DNA of 64,000 nucleotides from CAZGMN01 sp964645765 (GCA_964645765.1 CAZYBE010000014.1:1-64000), one strand, 5' to 3'; positions 35,440-44,906 are shown, counted from the stretch's first letter. Notes: generated by a model from the letters alone, not told the origin. A program made the numbers and translations.

Positions 35440-36885
35440 TTAAAAGAAGGATCCCTTATGCACGCCCGGCACTAGTCCTTTTAAATCTTCGAATATTCTT
35501 TCGGGATCTGGCGGCAGACTAACCTGGTCAAGCAGTTTTATTATCTCTTCCTTGCAGATAACTGCGATGCCATGTTCCTCGGCAATTTTAAGGTTCGCGG
35601 CCACCTCATCCCGTGACAGCGGCGTCACAATCGCTGATTGAATCTGCAGGTGATCATAACCAGCTGAGGCCAGCTTTTCTTTTATTACCGTTGTTCTCTG
35701 TACTAGCTTAGCTAATTTGTCGTTCTTATCTAGAAGCCCAAGCGTGCATTCTATCACTAGAACATTCCCGGTTGGGGTCATTGCAATAATGTCAGGACCA
35801 TCTTGGAGTCTCAGTATCCGTCCGTAATTGACTGCGGAAAATCCGAAGAGATGGAAACACGCAGAGACGGCGCCCTCGAAGGCGTCAGCCTTATTTGGTT
35901 TTGGCTCGAGGAGTGTCCTCCTAAGAAAATCCAAATTCTTATCGAACACCTGATGAATGGCGTGTCTGGAGTTCAGATGCTTTTGTGGATCCCAAACCCG
36001 CAACTGATGAAGACAAAAACTTTCATAGCTGAGAAACGCTTGAAGCTCGGGAGCTTTCCCAACTTGTATTCGGTGTGTCCCAATTTTTATATCGCCTTCG
36101 TGTCGCCATTCAAGCACGGAACCATCGATGCTTGCTCTTTTTCCAGAATCCTTCGGAAAGGTCTCGTACCCCAATTTAACTTTTCCTATATCGAGGGCGG
36201 AGGCTACATGGCACTCTATACTTGCTTCGCCGTTCCTTATCGTTGATCCATCACCAATCCAACCGGGTGGGCTTGCCACAACCTCGAACACGGTTGAATC
36301 TCCCATTTGCATCATTTTCGGGAGGCCACAGTAGGTCAACAACTCATCAAGGTTGTCGAATGGCATATCTGCTGCTTTGAGCTCCCAATTGAGCCGGTCG
36401 AGCGGGCGGGAACCTAAACAATTACTAAGTAAGGTATATCTCGGCATTCCGTGCAAGACTAGGCATGGCGACCTCTTTCCCTCTGGCACAGAGAAAAAGG
36501 GAGAACTAATCGGGTCGAAATGCGCAGAGAAATATCCATTCCTCTCAAGCTCAATAGTCATAGCGTCATCGACAGTGGGGATTAAGCGGGTTTTCGCTTT
36601 TTCAAGACTTTGCGCAACATCAGCCGCCGTCATGTCAGACACAAACCTTGCCGCAAGAATATGTTCTGTTTCGAACCTGAACGGTGTATCCTTTGCCAAT
36701 GTGCAACTGGGCAGCAAGAGGATGCGTCCAAATAAAAGGCGCGGGCCTTTTGCCGTCTTCACGCTGACGTAAGAGATCATAGAAAACGGGTACGCGCCCG
36801 CCCACGAGGTAAGCAGGGCATGAAAATTAGAAAATTCGTGCGCCTGCTGACTGTTCAAAGGATAAGAGCCTGTTTCTTGAGACAT
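35440..36885 (-). CDS. Hypothetical protein with C-terminal nuclease-like domain
   Basis: A 481-residue protein. The start at 36885 (MSQETGS) has AGGAGAAAG upstream; the frame continues 65 codons further but without support. The N-terminal 350 residues are unrecognised. Near residues 390-440, FGFSAVNYGRILRLQDGPDIIAM is followed by GNVLVIECTLGLLDKNDK (split around the PD and EC positions). This order (G-PD...V-I-E-C-T) resembles the restriction-endonuclease-like core with Cys in place of the usual residue before Lys. Base composition is more GC-rich than its AT-rich neighbours, suggesting separate acquisition. Function unknown; defence is possible. Confidence 0.55.
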   Translation of the reverse strand: MSQETGSYPLNSQQAHEFSNFHALLTSWAGAYPFSMISYVSVKTAKGPRLLFGRILLLPSCTLAKDTPFRFETEHILAARFVSDMTAADVAQSLEKAKTRLIPTVDDAMTIELERNGYFSAHFDPISSPFFSVPEGKRSPCLVLHGMPRYTLLSNCLGSRPLDRLNWELKAADMPFDNLDELLTYCGLPKMMQMGDSTVFEVVASPPGWIGDGSTIRNGEASIECHVASALDIGKVKLGYETFPKDSGKRASIDGSVLEWRHEGDIKIGTHRIQVGKAPELQAFLSYESFCLHQLRVWDPQKHLNSRHAIHQVFDKNLDFLRRTLLEPKPNKADAFEGAVSACFHLFGFSAVNYGRILRLQDGPDIIAMTPTGNVLVIECTLGLLDKNDKLAKLVQRTTVIKEKLASAGYDHLQIQSAIVTPLSRDEVAANLKIAEEHGIAVICKEEIIKLLDQVSLPPDPERIFEDLKGLVPGVHKGSFF

Positions 36886-37414
36886 CACGCTTTCTCCTGT
36901 TATTAGGATCAGAAATAAGACGCCACGTTTCGAAAATAATGATATCTCCGTCGTCAAACCGATGTCAACATCACCATTTCTGGGAAAGAGCCACTTTAAC
37001 TCGAGCATCTTTTCATACGGCCAAAGGTTCGCTAATTTCCTCCTGACCTTTGTTCCCTGCGGCGATAACGACCTTCTCAATAATCAAGATGCCTCTCACC
37101 TGCGTCAGCCGCCGTCCGGCCTGCATTAAGACTATCAGGGTCAGAACCTTCATGGAACTCTCTAGATTAGGCTGGGAAGGCAGGAATTTTGAAGAAGCAA
37201 AAGGGCTTCCCGAATTCCTCGTTTTTCTGTCAGGAAAGATTACTAAAGATCCGACCTTTTTACATGCTAAGATCAAAATCCCTCTCTGGCTCTGCTTTTT
37301 AAGATTATCATTTAGGCATAAAATGTCGATATCTGGGTTATCATGAAGCAAGAAGAAAAGCAAAGGAATTATTGAAAGAAGCTAAGAGTCACTTTTCGTC
37401 TCTATAAGCCCTAT
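36886..37414. other. 529-bp interval without a recognisable gene
   Basis: Several open frames exist on both strands (for example 37050-37346 plus), but none has a ribosome-binding site or family character. A short plus-strand stretch near 37330-37400 reads RYLGYHEARRKAKELLKEAK, which looks like the end of a lost protein. It separates the nuclease-like gene from the QueC-like operon. Confidence 0.5.
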
Positions 37415-38716
37415 CTAAAAAGCAAACGGCAAATCAAAATTGGGGACTATATGCTCTTTTTGGAGCTTCTCAAGCCGATGTTCTAAGATATCAGTGCCCA
37501 ATTTTTCGATTACTTCTTTGTAGATCTTCTCAACAGGTTTAATTATGGTCTGCTTTGATATGATAAGTTTATGTATAGCTGCAAAATTATCCAAGGCAAA
37601 TCTTCTAAAAAGATCGTGCTTTTTAAACATCTCAATGTTCTCAATCTGGAAAAACCTCATCTCTCTGTAATTAGTAAGACAAGATTGATTATATCGTAAT
37701 AGGGCAATTAAATTATTATTATTAGCCTTTAGGTCACTAATAGGATCTTTTGCATACTCGACATCTTCAAGACCAGCGGCTATGAAGGCGAGCCGTCGCA
37801 TAACGCAAGCATAGCATGTCCCATCATGTTTACCAAATCTCTGGCTTATACAAGAAATTGTTTTTTTTAGCCCGTATTTTTCTGGACATATTGAAATAAT
37901 TTCTGCTTTTGTCATGTTTTCGTACGGTACTATTAACTCTATTTCTCTGCCTAATAATAATTCAATCGCTTTTGAAGCACACCTGAGAACATATGGATGG
38001 GCGGTTAAGGTAACAGAATCAAAATACGCAAATCGTGGCTGATACATTGTAGGTCCCACTTCCGTTATTATCAACTTTTTTGCATTTAAGAGATCCATCC
38101 ATGCTGCAGCAGAAACAAAGTATAAGAATCCCCGCATCTGCGAATAACCAATAGCTCTAATTTCTGGAACGTTCAGCTTTATAAGGTTTATGCCTCTTTT
38201 TGTTAATATATCATCTGAGAACCTCTTTACCCGGCTAATAATTTTGGATTGGTCTGAATGGGCACAAAAGATCCCCACCACTTTAGGATCACGCTCGTGG
38301 GCTTGGAGAATACCGCAGTATGAATCAACACCTCCAGAAAAAAGACATATCGCCTGGCACGACTCAGGTATTTCCTCCTTCTTATCCTTTAAGAATTTTA
38401 TATTTTTGAACTCATTTCTAAAAAGAAAATCTATGTCTTTTAAAAGGATCAAAGCAAACAGTTCTTTCAAAATATTTTTCAGCTTAATCAAATTAATATT
38501 GAATTTTTTTGGATTAAATAAGGGAATTGAAACAACATCAAAGCCGTTGATTTTAATATCTCTTTCAACTACGAAGGGAGCAGTTGCTATAGAAAGGATA
38601 TTTCTCCCTCGTAATCCCTTTCGCACTAAAAATACATGCATGTTTTTTTTCTTTGGGATGGAATAATAGAATTTATTTACCTTATTCACTTTCCACTTTT
38701 GAAATTGCCCGTTCAA
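37415..38716 (-). CDS. QueC-like PP-loop ATPase (7-deazaguanine-type enzyme)
   Basis: A 433-residue protein. The PP-loop SGGVDS lies at 127-132 after a 120-residue N-terminal extension absent from housekeeping QueC. CISQRFGKHDGTCYACVMRR (289-308) aligns with the QueC zinc site, but the first Cys of its CGxC part is Asp, leaving three cysteines. QueC makes preQ0 from carboxydeazaguanine; elongated QueC-like proteins also occur in defence systems (QatC, type IV CBASS Cap9). No other queuosine gene is present. It starts at a TTG inside the upstream gene (35-bp overlap); an ATG at 38641 is an alternative. It is the last gene of a tight operon. Confidence 0.82.
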   Translation of the reverse strand: MNGQFQKWKVNKVNKFYYSIPKKKNMHVFLVRKGLRGRNILSIATAPFVVERDIKINGFDVVSIPLFNPKKFNINLIKLKNILKELFALILLKDIDFLFRNEFKNIKFLKDKKEEIPESCQAICLFSGGVDSYCGILQAHERDPKVVGIFCAHSDQSKIISRVKRFSDDILTKRGINLIKLNVPEIRAIGYSQMRGFLYFVSAAAWMDLLNAKKLIITEVGPTMYQPRFAYFDSVTLTAHPYVLRCASKAIELLLGREIELIVPYENMTKAEIISICPEKYGLKKTISCISQRFGKHDGTCYACVMRRLAFIAAGLEDVEYAKDPISDLKANNNNLIALLRYNQSCLTNYREMRFFQIENIEMFKKHDLFRRFALDNFAAIHKLIISKQTIIKPVEKIYKEVIEKLGTDILEHRLEKLQKEHIVPNFDLPFAF

Positions 38717-38981
38717 GAGACCTTCTCTTTAGCTGGTCGACTTTCTTCCGATTGTTCATATATAAACTTCTGTTTTTTTTAAGATTAGAATAGAAATACT
38801 TTGTAGCATAATTGGCAATTTTTGTGATATCTTGGGTTGTCTTGATTTTTATGGATTTTTCAAGATGTTTATAAGTTGGATTATAATAATTTTTTGTGTA
38901 TCTAATACTATCAATTACTTCAAAAAATAGATCTCGCATATAACGAAATTCTACATCTGAAGGATCTTCTAAGTGCTTCAT
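38682..38981 (-). CDS. Hypothetical 99-residue basic protein of the QueC-like operon
   Basis: A helical, Lys/Tyr-rich protein (EFRYMRDLFFEVIDSIRYTK, YATKYFYSNLKKNRSLYMNN) that I do not recognise. Its start overlaps the stop of the previous gene (ATGA), and its end overlaps the start of the QueC-like gene by 35 bp, so translation of the three is coupled. No Cys, signal or membrane segment. It may be a partner or substrate of the QueC-like enzyme. Confidence 0.55.
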   Translation of the reverse strand: MKHLEDPSDVEFRYMRDLFFEVIDSIRYTKNYYNPTYKHLEKSIKIKTTQDITKIANYATKYFYSNLKKNRSLYMNNRKKVDQLKRRSLERAISKVESE

Positions 38982-39340
38982 CGCTTAGCCCGCAAGACTT
39001 CCTTTGCAGCATCCAAAACAGCCTTATCAACAGCGGGGTCATCTCTTACTTTCTCTCTCTTTTTGATTGATGCCCATTCTTTTCTTAAAGTCTCATCAAT
39101 TTCTTTAGAGGTAAGCTTTCTGGCCTTAGATTCAAATGCTTTAATAAATTCAAGGAGTTTAAGCCCTCCGTAAAAAAAGTCTCCCGTTTCTTGACTCTTT
39201 GCGATAAGCCTTGCTGATTTGACTGCAATTTCTCTAGCCTCTCCGCGGCTAATTGCATCGGTTACTTGTGCTTTTTGTGGCGTTAGGTCACGAGCTCTTC
39301 CTACAACATCGGATACTGAGTAAGACCGCCTACTTCCCAT
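38978..39340 (-). CDS. Hypothetical 120-residue charged protein of the QueC-like operon
   Basis: A soluble, highly charged helical protein starting MGSRRSYSVSDVVGRARDL, without recognised domains. The stop codon of the upstream membrane-protein gene ends directly before its ATG, with AGGAG inside that gene's end. After Met removal the N-terminus would be Gly, which may matter if the QueC-like enzyme modifies N-termini, as reported for type IV CBASS. That link is speculative. Confidence 0.55.
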   Translation of the reverse strand: MGSRRSYSVSDVVGRARDLTPQKAQVTDAISRGEAREIAVKSARLIAKSQETGDFFYGGLKLLEFIKAFESKARKLTSKEIDETLRKEWASIKKREKVRDDPAVDKAVLDAAKEVLRAKR

Positions 39341-39868
39341 CTAAATTCTATCTCCTATTTGATCTAATAAATTATGGAAATTTTCTTCTCTTGATCGTGC
39401 CAGAAAAAGCCTAATAATGATATAAAAGGACATAATTGCAATTATCGTTACTGTTATAATTTCTTTTGTAAAAGAAAGGCAGAACAAAACAAATTTCCAC
39501 CTATCTGATACCAAAAAGTCGAGAATAGCACCCATATAGGTCATAATTGTGAGAAATATGAAAGCATAATAATTTCTTAAATGGCAAATCCTTAATTTCT
39601 CCCTTTGTTTTTCTGCATCTTCAAACATTTTAAGCATAGGTACATCAAGCTTTCTTCCTGCAAGTAACAAACCGACAGATGTTAGTTTTTCATCAGGACT
39701 CTCATCACTTCTTAACAAAGGGCGAAGGATTTTCCAGTCAACTTTTAGTTTCTTCAGAAAAGATTGTTCTTGTTCACGAATTTCTTTTTTCAAGTTTTTT
39801 ATTTTATCCCCTGCAAAAATGATCGCTGCTAGGAATCCAGTGCCAATTGTCAATAATACGAAAGCCAT
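39341..39868 (-). CDS. Hypothetical membrane protein of the QueC-like operon
   Basis: A 175-residue protein. Residues 2-19 form a hydrophobic N-terminal helix, 20-95 a charged cytosolic stretch (KLDVPMLKMFEDAEKQREKL), and about 97-116 and 128-155 two further membrane helices. No known domain. Membrane proteins with a cytosolic linker often serve as effectors in small defence operons. It is separated from a short upstream ORF by 64 bp, and its own ribosome-binding site is weak. Confidence 0.58.
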   Translation of the reverse strand: MAFVLLTIGTGFLAAIIFAGDKIKNLKKEIREQEQSFLKKLKVDWKILRPLLRSDESPDEKLTSVGLLLAGRKLDVPMLKMFEDAEKQREKLRICHLRNYYAFIFLTIMTYMGAILDFLVSDRWKFVLFCLSFTKEIITVTIIAIMSFYIIIRLFLARSREENFHNLLDQIGDRI

Positions 39869-39932
39869 TATATTTAGATTATTGTACTTTGCCGATACAT
39901 CGATTTATTTCTATCAACAGAAAAAATCTTTG

Positions 39933-40061
39933 TTAAACATAAAATATATTACAAAAAGCATGGCAAGTATATAAAAAAATTGCTTCACCCAACGCCACAC
40001 CAGTACGGCCAAGACCGTGTTTTTTAGCGTATTCTTCTTTGTTTTTGTGACTGTTATTCAT
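39933..40061 (-). CDS. Possible 42-residue leader peptide of the QueC-like operon
   Basis: A short ORF with a good ribosome-binding site (AGAAGGA, 5 bases before the ATG), located between the GACA-repeat promoter and the first long gene. It starts MNNSHKNKEEYAKKHGLGRT and ends with a hydrophobic tail containing two Cys (TCHAFCNIFYV). It could be a small effector, a leader controlling the operon, or spurious. Confidence 0.4.
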   Translation of the reverse strand: MNNSHKNKEEYAKKHGLGRTGVALGEAIFLYTCHAFCNIFYV

Positions 40062-40114
40062 ATAATTCCTTCTTCTGTTGTATTTTTATTTGGTTTGACA
40101 TTACCAGTTATTAT

Positions 40115-40192
40115 TTAATAAGTAATCGATTAACAGATGTCAATGTTTCTTGAAAAAATGTCTCTTTTTGTCGTTTTATGTCTCTTTTTGTC
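40115..40192 (-). promoter_or_regulatory. Promoter with four 10-bp-phased GACA repeats (QueC-like operon)
   Basis: On the minus strand, GACA occurs at 40189-40192, 40179-40182, 40169-40172 and 40159-40162, exactly 10 bp apart. Fifteen bp then lead to TTGACA (40138-40143), 17 bp and TATTAA (40115-40120). The near-consensus sigma-70 promoter points into the QueC-like operon. The identical plan is found at 47294-47371. An activator or repressor that oligomerises along one DNA face is likely. Confidence 0.75.
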
Positions 40193-40353
40193 GTATCAAA
40201 GATGATTTTAGAAATGAATGGCCATGAAAATATTTTTGCCCCAATAGGCTCTATGATAAAACGCAGGATGAATTATTAGACTGTGGCTCACGTCCACAAT
40301 TTCAAAAGCATAAGCAAGATAAAAAAGAGGACAGCCTGAGTAAATCCAATATT

Positions 40354-40535
40354 TGGTGTCCAGATATTGTCCATAAGACATCTAAAATGGCCTAAAATAG
40401 CCTTGTAGAACCTAAAACAGAAACAATAATAACTTCTATATAAATCAACAATTTACAGTATTTTCAGCAAGTTACCTAAATCCCCTGGAACGGATCCGGA
40501 GTCCGCCGCTCTATCCACTGAGCTACAGGCGCGCT
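40354..40535. repeat. 182-bp att-arm repeat with tRNA-Arg 5'-half fragment, copy B
   Basis: This 182-bp stretch aligns without gaps to 51525-51706, most positions being identical by eye. Its last about 42 bp (from CGGATCCGGAG) are the 5' half of the tRNA-Arg gene, up to the anticodon stem. After it, TTATATTACC and a TTTACA promoter element match the flank of the intact tRNA. It is interpreted as an attachment-site remnant of an element inserted in tRNA-Arg. Confidence 0.78.
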
Positions 40536-40596
40536 TTTTTGTATTATATTACCTTACTCGAAGATTATTTGTAAAATTAGGAAGGAAATTTGTAAT

Positions 40597-42078
40597 TCAC
40601 CTTCTCTCAAATGGCGTCTCGATTCTTTGCTTTGCCCATTCACCGGCAGTGATCGGACCGATCCGATACTGGGACATTTGCATGCTGCTCTTTGAGGACA
40701 GAACTATTTTGTATTCGGCGATCGCCTGTTCCCGCTTGCCCAGCAAGTCATACATATGACCTATCCAGATGTATGACCAGTCATGGATATTGACCTGTTT
40801 CTTATCATTTTCGGTCAGTTTGTTCAATTTCTGAAACACTTCGATTGCTTCCTGGTAGGACTTAACTTCATAAAGAGAAAAACCTAGATATAAAAGAGCA
40901 TCCTGATTTCTCGGCTCCTTTTCGAGAACTTGTCTGAATTTCTCTATAGTTTGCTGATTTCCCCGCCAACCGCTCTTCATAAACAGATACATCGCTTCAT
41001 CGTCTGCTTGAGGCGGATTGACGAGCATCACCGAAACAAGCTGCACACATTCTTTCTTCTCTCCCTGTCCCATCAGGATAGCCGGGAATCTTAGCTTGCC
41101 AGAGTTGCTAAGGTTTTCAAAGATGGCGTAAGCCGTCTCGTGGAGCAGAATTACAAATAACTCATCTGGGGCGATATTGAAAGATTGACTTAACTTATCA
41201 TAATCATAGATATTTGCCACGGCCGAGGCGTACTCAGAAATCAATCCTTCGAATAGTCTGTCAAAACGATCTCCCTGATGGTAGGTAAAGACCCCGAGCT
41301 TCATTTCTGCATCAAATAACCCGAGTTCTTGTAACAACTGCGCATGGTCTAATAAGACCTTTTGTTTCCACGCGCCTTGATGCAGCTCAAACTTTGCATC
41401 CTCTATGAGTGGGATATGAAAGTCGCAGTGTTGGCTCCAGGTTATGGCCAGCGAGCCGTTGCCTAAAGCCGAATTATAATTGGTGCCAGCCATAAACGGA
41501 TGCCCGGGATAGATTACCCAAGTAACATTGGGAGGCCCCTGTTAGTTAGCAAAACTCGCCTTCCAAGCTTTATCCCATATCTCATCCATAACTCTCGACC
41601 AAAGCAGATGGAACAGAACATCTGAGCTGCCTTTGACTTCCTTCTGAATTTTCTGAAGCATAACTTCGACTTGGCTGCTGAGAGCTAAGGCTTTTTCAGT
41701 CACAACTCTTTCCAGCATTTCCCTTTGCTTTTTAACAATAACCGGAAACGAAAGAAAATATTTTCCCTCTTTCACTATAATGGCATTGCCATTGATCAGT
41801 TGAGTTAGCCGCTGCTCAAGGTCTTTGATATCGAGATTTTTCAGGTTGTTTTTTGAGGCTCCATAAATACATGCCTTCCCGATGGTATTATTTGTAGCAT
41901 CGCGAAATAAATCAATTTGGGGCTGCGGCCGGGTGCTTATTTCCCCACTAAAGCCGAGAGCTTGGGAATGGAGGTCCAGTCCAGACAATTCATCAACGGG
42001 GCCGCCAGAGGCTTGGGTTAAGAAAATCAAGAAAAAGAGCAGCGGAAAAATCCTTATATTTAAACTCCTCTTAAGCAT
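40597..42078 (-). pseudogene. Exported TPR protein split by an in-frame stop codon
   Basis: Two frames, 41545-42078 and 40597-41541, are in the same phase and separated only by TAA at 41542-41544. The reading runs KASFAN-stop-QGPPNVTWVIYPGHPFMAG without loss of protein-like sequence. The start at 42078 follows GAGGAGGAAGAAAA and encodes a signal peptide (NIRIFPLLFFLIFLTQA). The C-terminal third has TPR motifs (ALLYLGFSLYEVKSYQEAIEVF). The gene is 25 bp downstream of the M1-like gene. It is either a nonsense mutation, a sequencing error or stop readthrough. The product would be about 493 residues. Confidence 0.75.
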
Positions 42079-42103
42079 TTTTCTTCCTCCTCTAAAGACA
42101 ATT

Positions 42104-44107
42104 TTACTTTTTTTCCATAATGACAAATGGCGCCTTTAACCTTTCCTCAACCCACTTGCGGTCCATCCGAATTCCCAGCCAGCTGTGCTCCATGGGTTCA
42201 CCGCTATCGTACTTGAGCGCGTCTTTATAATAACCGAGCGCTTCCTGCCTTTCTCCAAGAAGGTCCTTAAGCAATCCCATCCAGCCGAGAGCAGCAAACT
42301 TGGTCAGGCCGGTGTCATGGAGACTGGAAACTTTCTTGAAGCACTCAAAAGCCTTGGAAAAATTCTTTCCCTCATACAAATCCATTCCTAACCGGTACCA
42401 GACAATGCTCCTTTTGATGCCTTCATCTTTTATCTTCTCGAAGACCAAAGGGCTGTCTTCTGCTTTCCAACCCAGGGAGAGAATTTCAGCAGCCTTAGCG
42501 GATATCTCTGGAAGAGGCTCTTCAAGTTTGGCCAATTTGTTTTCGGGGTCCAGAATCGCTTCCTTGAGCTTGGCTTTGCTTCTGAAGGTCAAAACATTAA
42601 GGTCAAGGTTGCGGTCAGTGATTTTGGCCTGCTCTTTGCCGTCCTCAAAAATCGCTTTAACCGGAACCGGCATCCTCATCGAGCCGAGCCGCTTGACTTT
42701 GATAACAGACAGATATCCATCCCCCTCTTGCTTGCTTTCCCGCGATTCAATCTTATAGCAGAGATATTTGTTGGAGCGCAGCCATTGATCAAAAAACCAG
42801 CCAAGGTTCTGGCCGCTCTCTTTTTCACAGAATCTCTGGAAATCTTTCCAGCCAAGACGCTTGCCGCCATACTCCTTCAGGCTCTTTTTATAAATTCTTT
42901 CAAATGTCTGCCGGCCCAGCGAAGAATCGAGGGCGCTCACGATGCTATAGCCTTTGCTGTGGATGACGGTGCCGTTGTAGCCGTAATTTATTTTCTCAAG
43001 GCGAGCTGGAGGGATATCCACTGTTGTATCGTAATACATGGAGATTCCATCAATGTAATCGCTCATCCATCCAGCACGGCGCTTGGGATTGATCTCCCGG
43101 GCAAGCAAATACTCGGTATCAGCAAAGATTCCCATGCCTATCCAGAGCCAGGCAGGCCTATCGGGGTCAACGACCCATTCGCCCCAGTATTCATGGCCAA
43201 TCTCGTGAGCTGTTATCCCCTGCCAGCCGAGAAGCGATTCACCCTCTTTGAAAGTTTCCTGGCCATGGATTGAAACTATGCCTGTAGCCATAGGATATCC
43301 TCCCCAACGTCCCTTGCCGCCAGGAATGATATAGAGGAATTTAAAAGGATAGAAGCCAAGCCAGTTCTTGTAATACTTGATTGCGTCGACAGCAGTATCC
43401 AAGCAGACCGAAGCGCACTTGGCTCCTTTTTCGGTGAAGAGTGTGGTGATAAGAATCCCCTCGACCTCTCTGGATTCTGTTTTCTGGTTCTTTCCCAGGT
43501 AGAGTCCGAAAGTCCTTGCGGCCTCGGCTTCATAACGGCCTGTCGCTTTATTCAGCCGGCCGCTTATAGCCATAGCGAACCCCTCCGGGATATCGAGCTT
43601 AGCTGAGAAGGAGTCATGCACCGGAAGCCCGTCCCACCAGAGTCGAGGCGGCCAGTCGCTTGTCCTGAATTCAGCATTCTCACTTGACAATTCGAAGGGT
43701 ATCTTGAATGTTACGAAGAACTGGGCTTCTTTTCCAGAAGCAATGGGTTCTGATAACTGATAAAAGAGAGGAGGAGAAATCGTTGAGCCATTCTGCGAGT
43801 TCAGAAGCGTTAAAGTTCTGCCTTTGGCAGTGATATCTATTGATGAGGAAGGGCCGATGGGCCAATCCATAGCGATGACGCCAATAGGCCCCGCGGAGTT
43901 ATTTCTCAGGATGATTGTCTCCTTTCCCTCGATGTTGCCTTTTTCAAGGTCAACGCGCGCGTCGATGATGTAATGGCATTTGGGAGGAGCGATGGGCGTC
44001 CAGAAATTATCCTGCCCCTGAAGATATGAAATATTCGGTGAGCATAATATTATAAAAATAAAGAAACTGATTCGGTTTAAATGAATTTGTTTAATTCCCC
44101 ATTTCAT
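42104..44107 (-). CDS. Exported M1-like peptidase with C-terminal TPR, incomplete zinc site
   Basis: A 667-residue exported protein (signal to YLQGQD) starting after GGAGGAAGAC. It has an N-terminal beta domain, then the gluzincin motif HEIGHEYWGE at 301-310. Canonical M1 enzymes place a third zinc ligand, Glu of NEGFA, 19 residues after the second His; here that region reads WLWIGMGIFADTEYL, with no Glu at the expected place. The catalytic core continues to about 470, followed by TPR repeats (SKAFECFKKVSSLHDTGLTK). It may be inactive or use a shifted ligand (Glu332). Co-transcribed with the TPR pseudogene. Confidence 0.8.
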   Translation of the reverse strand: MKWGIKQIHLNRISFFIFIILCSPNISYLQGQDNFWTPIAPPKCHYIIDARVDLEKGNIEGKETIILRNNSAGPIGVIAMDWPIGPSSSIDITAKGRTLTLLNSQNGSTISPPLFYQLSEPIASGKEAQFFVTFKIPFELSSENAEFRTSDWPPRLWWDGLPVHDSFSAKLDIPEGFAMAISGRLNKATGRYEAEAARTFGLYLGKNQKTESREVEGILITTLFTEKGAKCASVCLDTAVDAIKYYKNWLGFYPFKFLYIIPGGKGRWGGYPMATGIVSIHGQETFKEGESLLGWQGITAHEIGHEYWGEWVVDPDRPAWLWIGMGIFADTEYLLAREINPKRRAGWMSDYIDGISMYYDTTVDIPPARLEKINYGYNGTVIHSKGYSIVSALDSSLGRQTFERIYKKSLKEYGGKRLGWKDFQRFCEKESGQNLGWFFDQWLRSNKYLCYKIESRESKQEGDGYLSVIKVKRLGSMRMPVPVKAIFEDGKEQAKITDRNLDLNVLTFRSKAKLKEAILDPENKLAKLEEPLPEISAKAAEILSLGWKAEDSPLVFEKIKDEGIKRSIVWYRLGMDLYEGKNFSKAFECFKKVSSLHDTGLTKFAALGWMGLLKDLLGERQEALGYYKDALKYDSGEPMEHSWLGIRMDRKWVEERLKAPFVIMEKK

Positions 44108-44356
44108 GTCTTCCTCCGAATAATAAGCAAGGATTAATTAACGAAATATTAAATTAATTTTACTTCTTGACGTATAGTCCCGCAAGCTTTTATTCTCAAT
44201 TTCAAAATCATTGTAAACTCTTTTCTGGTTTTACCAGCCTCTATTTCCTCATTGCTGGCTAGATTTTATTTCCAATCGACTTTAGTCTTAAAGATAGCGA
44301 AATTAAAAAATTGCTTTCTCTCCTCAGCTGTAGAGAATCATCGTCTTTTTGTTTCC

Positions 44357-44384
44357 CATCAACCTTCTTTTGCTGACAACAGCC
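44357..44384. promoter_or_regulatory. Shared upstream element of the M1-like genes, copy 1
   Basis: CATCAACCTTCTTTTGCTGA then CAACAGCC recurs at 47188-47216 as CATCAACCCCCCTTTTGCTGA then CATCAGCC. Both copies lie about 190-250 bp upstream of an M1-like gene in the same orientation, and TGCTGA/TCAGC forms a small inverted repeat. Possible common regulator site or the trace of a gene duplication. The rest of 44108-44906 shows no gene. Confidence 0.45.
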
Positions 44385-44906
44385 GGCATGCCACTGTGTC
44401 ACAGCCGTGTCACAAAGTTTGCATACCTCCCTAATTCTGACTAATGGTACGTAAAAGGAAAATGTCAATACAAGCATAGCTCAGAAAGAATCTATTACGC
44501 TATCCAAAATTTCTTAACAACACTCGGAATTATCTCAAGTATGCTTTGGCCAAAAAAGCATAAAGATAGAGGATGTGAACTGCGAAAAAAGCTAAACGTT
44601 CTTTTTTCAAAATCGGGAAGTCCCTTTCTTTCAATTCTTAGCAATGTATCTGTTAGGTAGATTGGCGCTAAAACAGTGCCAAGTTGTTTGAACTTTTAAA
44701 GCAAAATAATAAATTTCTTAGGGAAATACTTGGCGGTAACAAGAACTTGAGGGAATAGGCCAGATATAACCAAATAAATCCCAAAGGTGTGAATAATTTG
44801 TGAATATTCATGGGGAAATTATAGCAACTTATAGGAACCGAAAAGAATCCATAACTTATTGATAGATAGGGAAAATCGTAGGTTTTAAAGGAAATTCTCA
44901 AATCCA

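Noticed and set aside
37013..37363. Long open frames on both strands between the nuclease-like and QueC-like genes
   Set aside because: No ribosome-binding site, no protein-like composition and mutually overlapping; treated as non-coding or decayed.
44397..44411. Two TGTC repeats (TGTCACAGCCGTGTCACA) as another GACA-type promoter
   Set aside because: Only two copies, 11 bp apart rather than 10, and no -35/-10 at the conserved distance.
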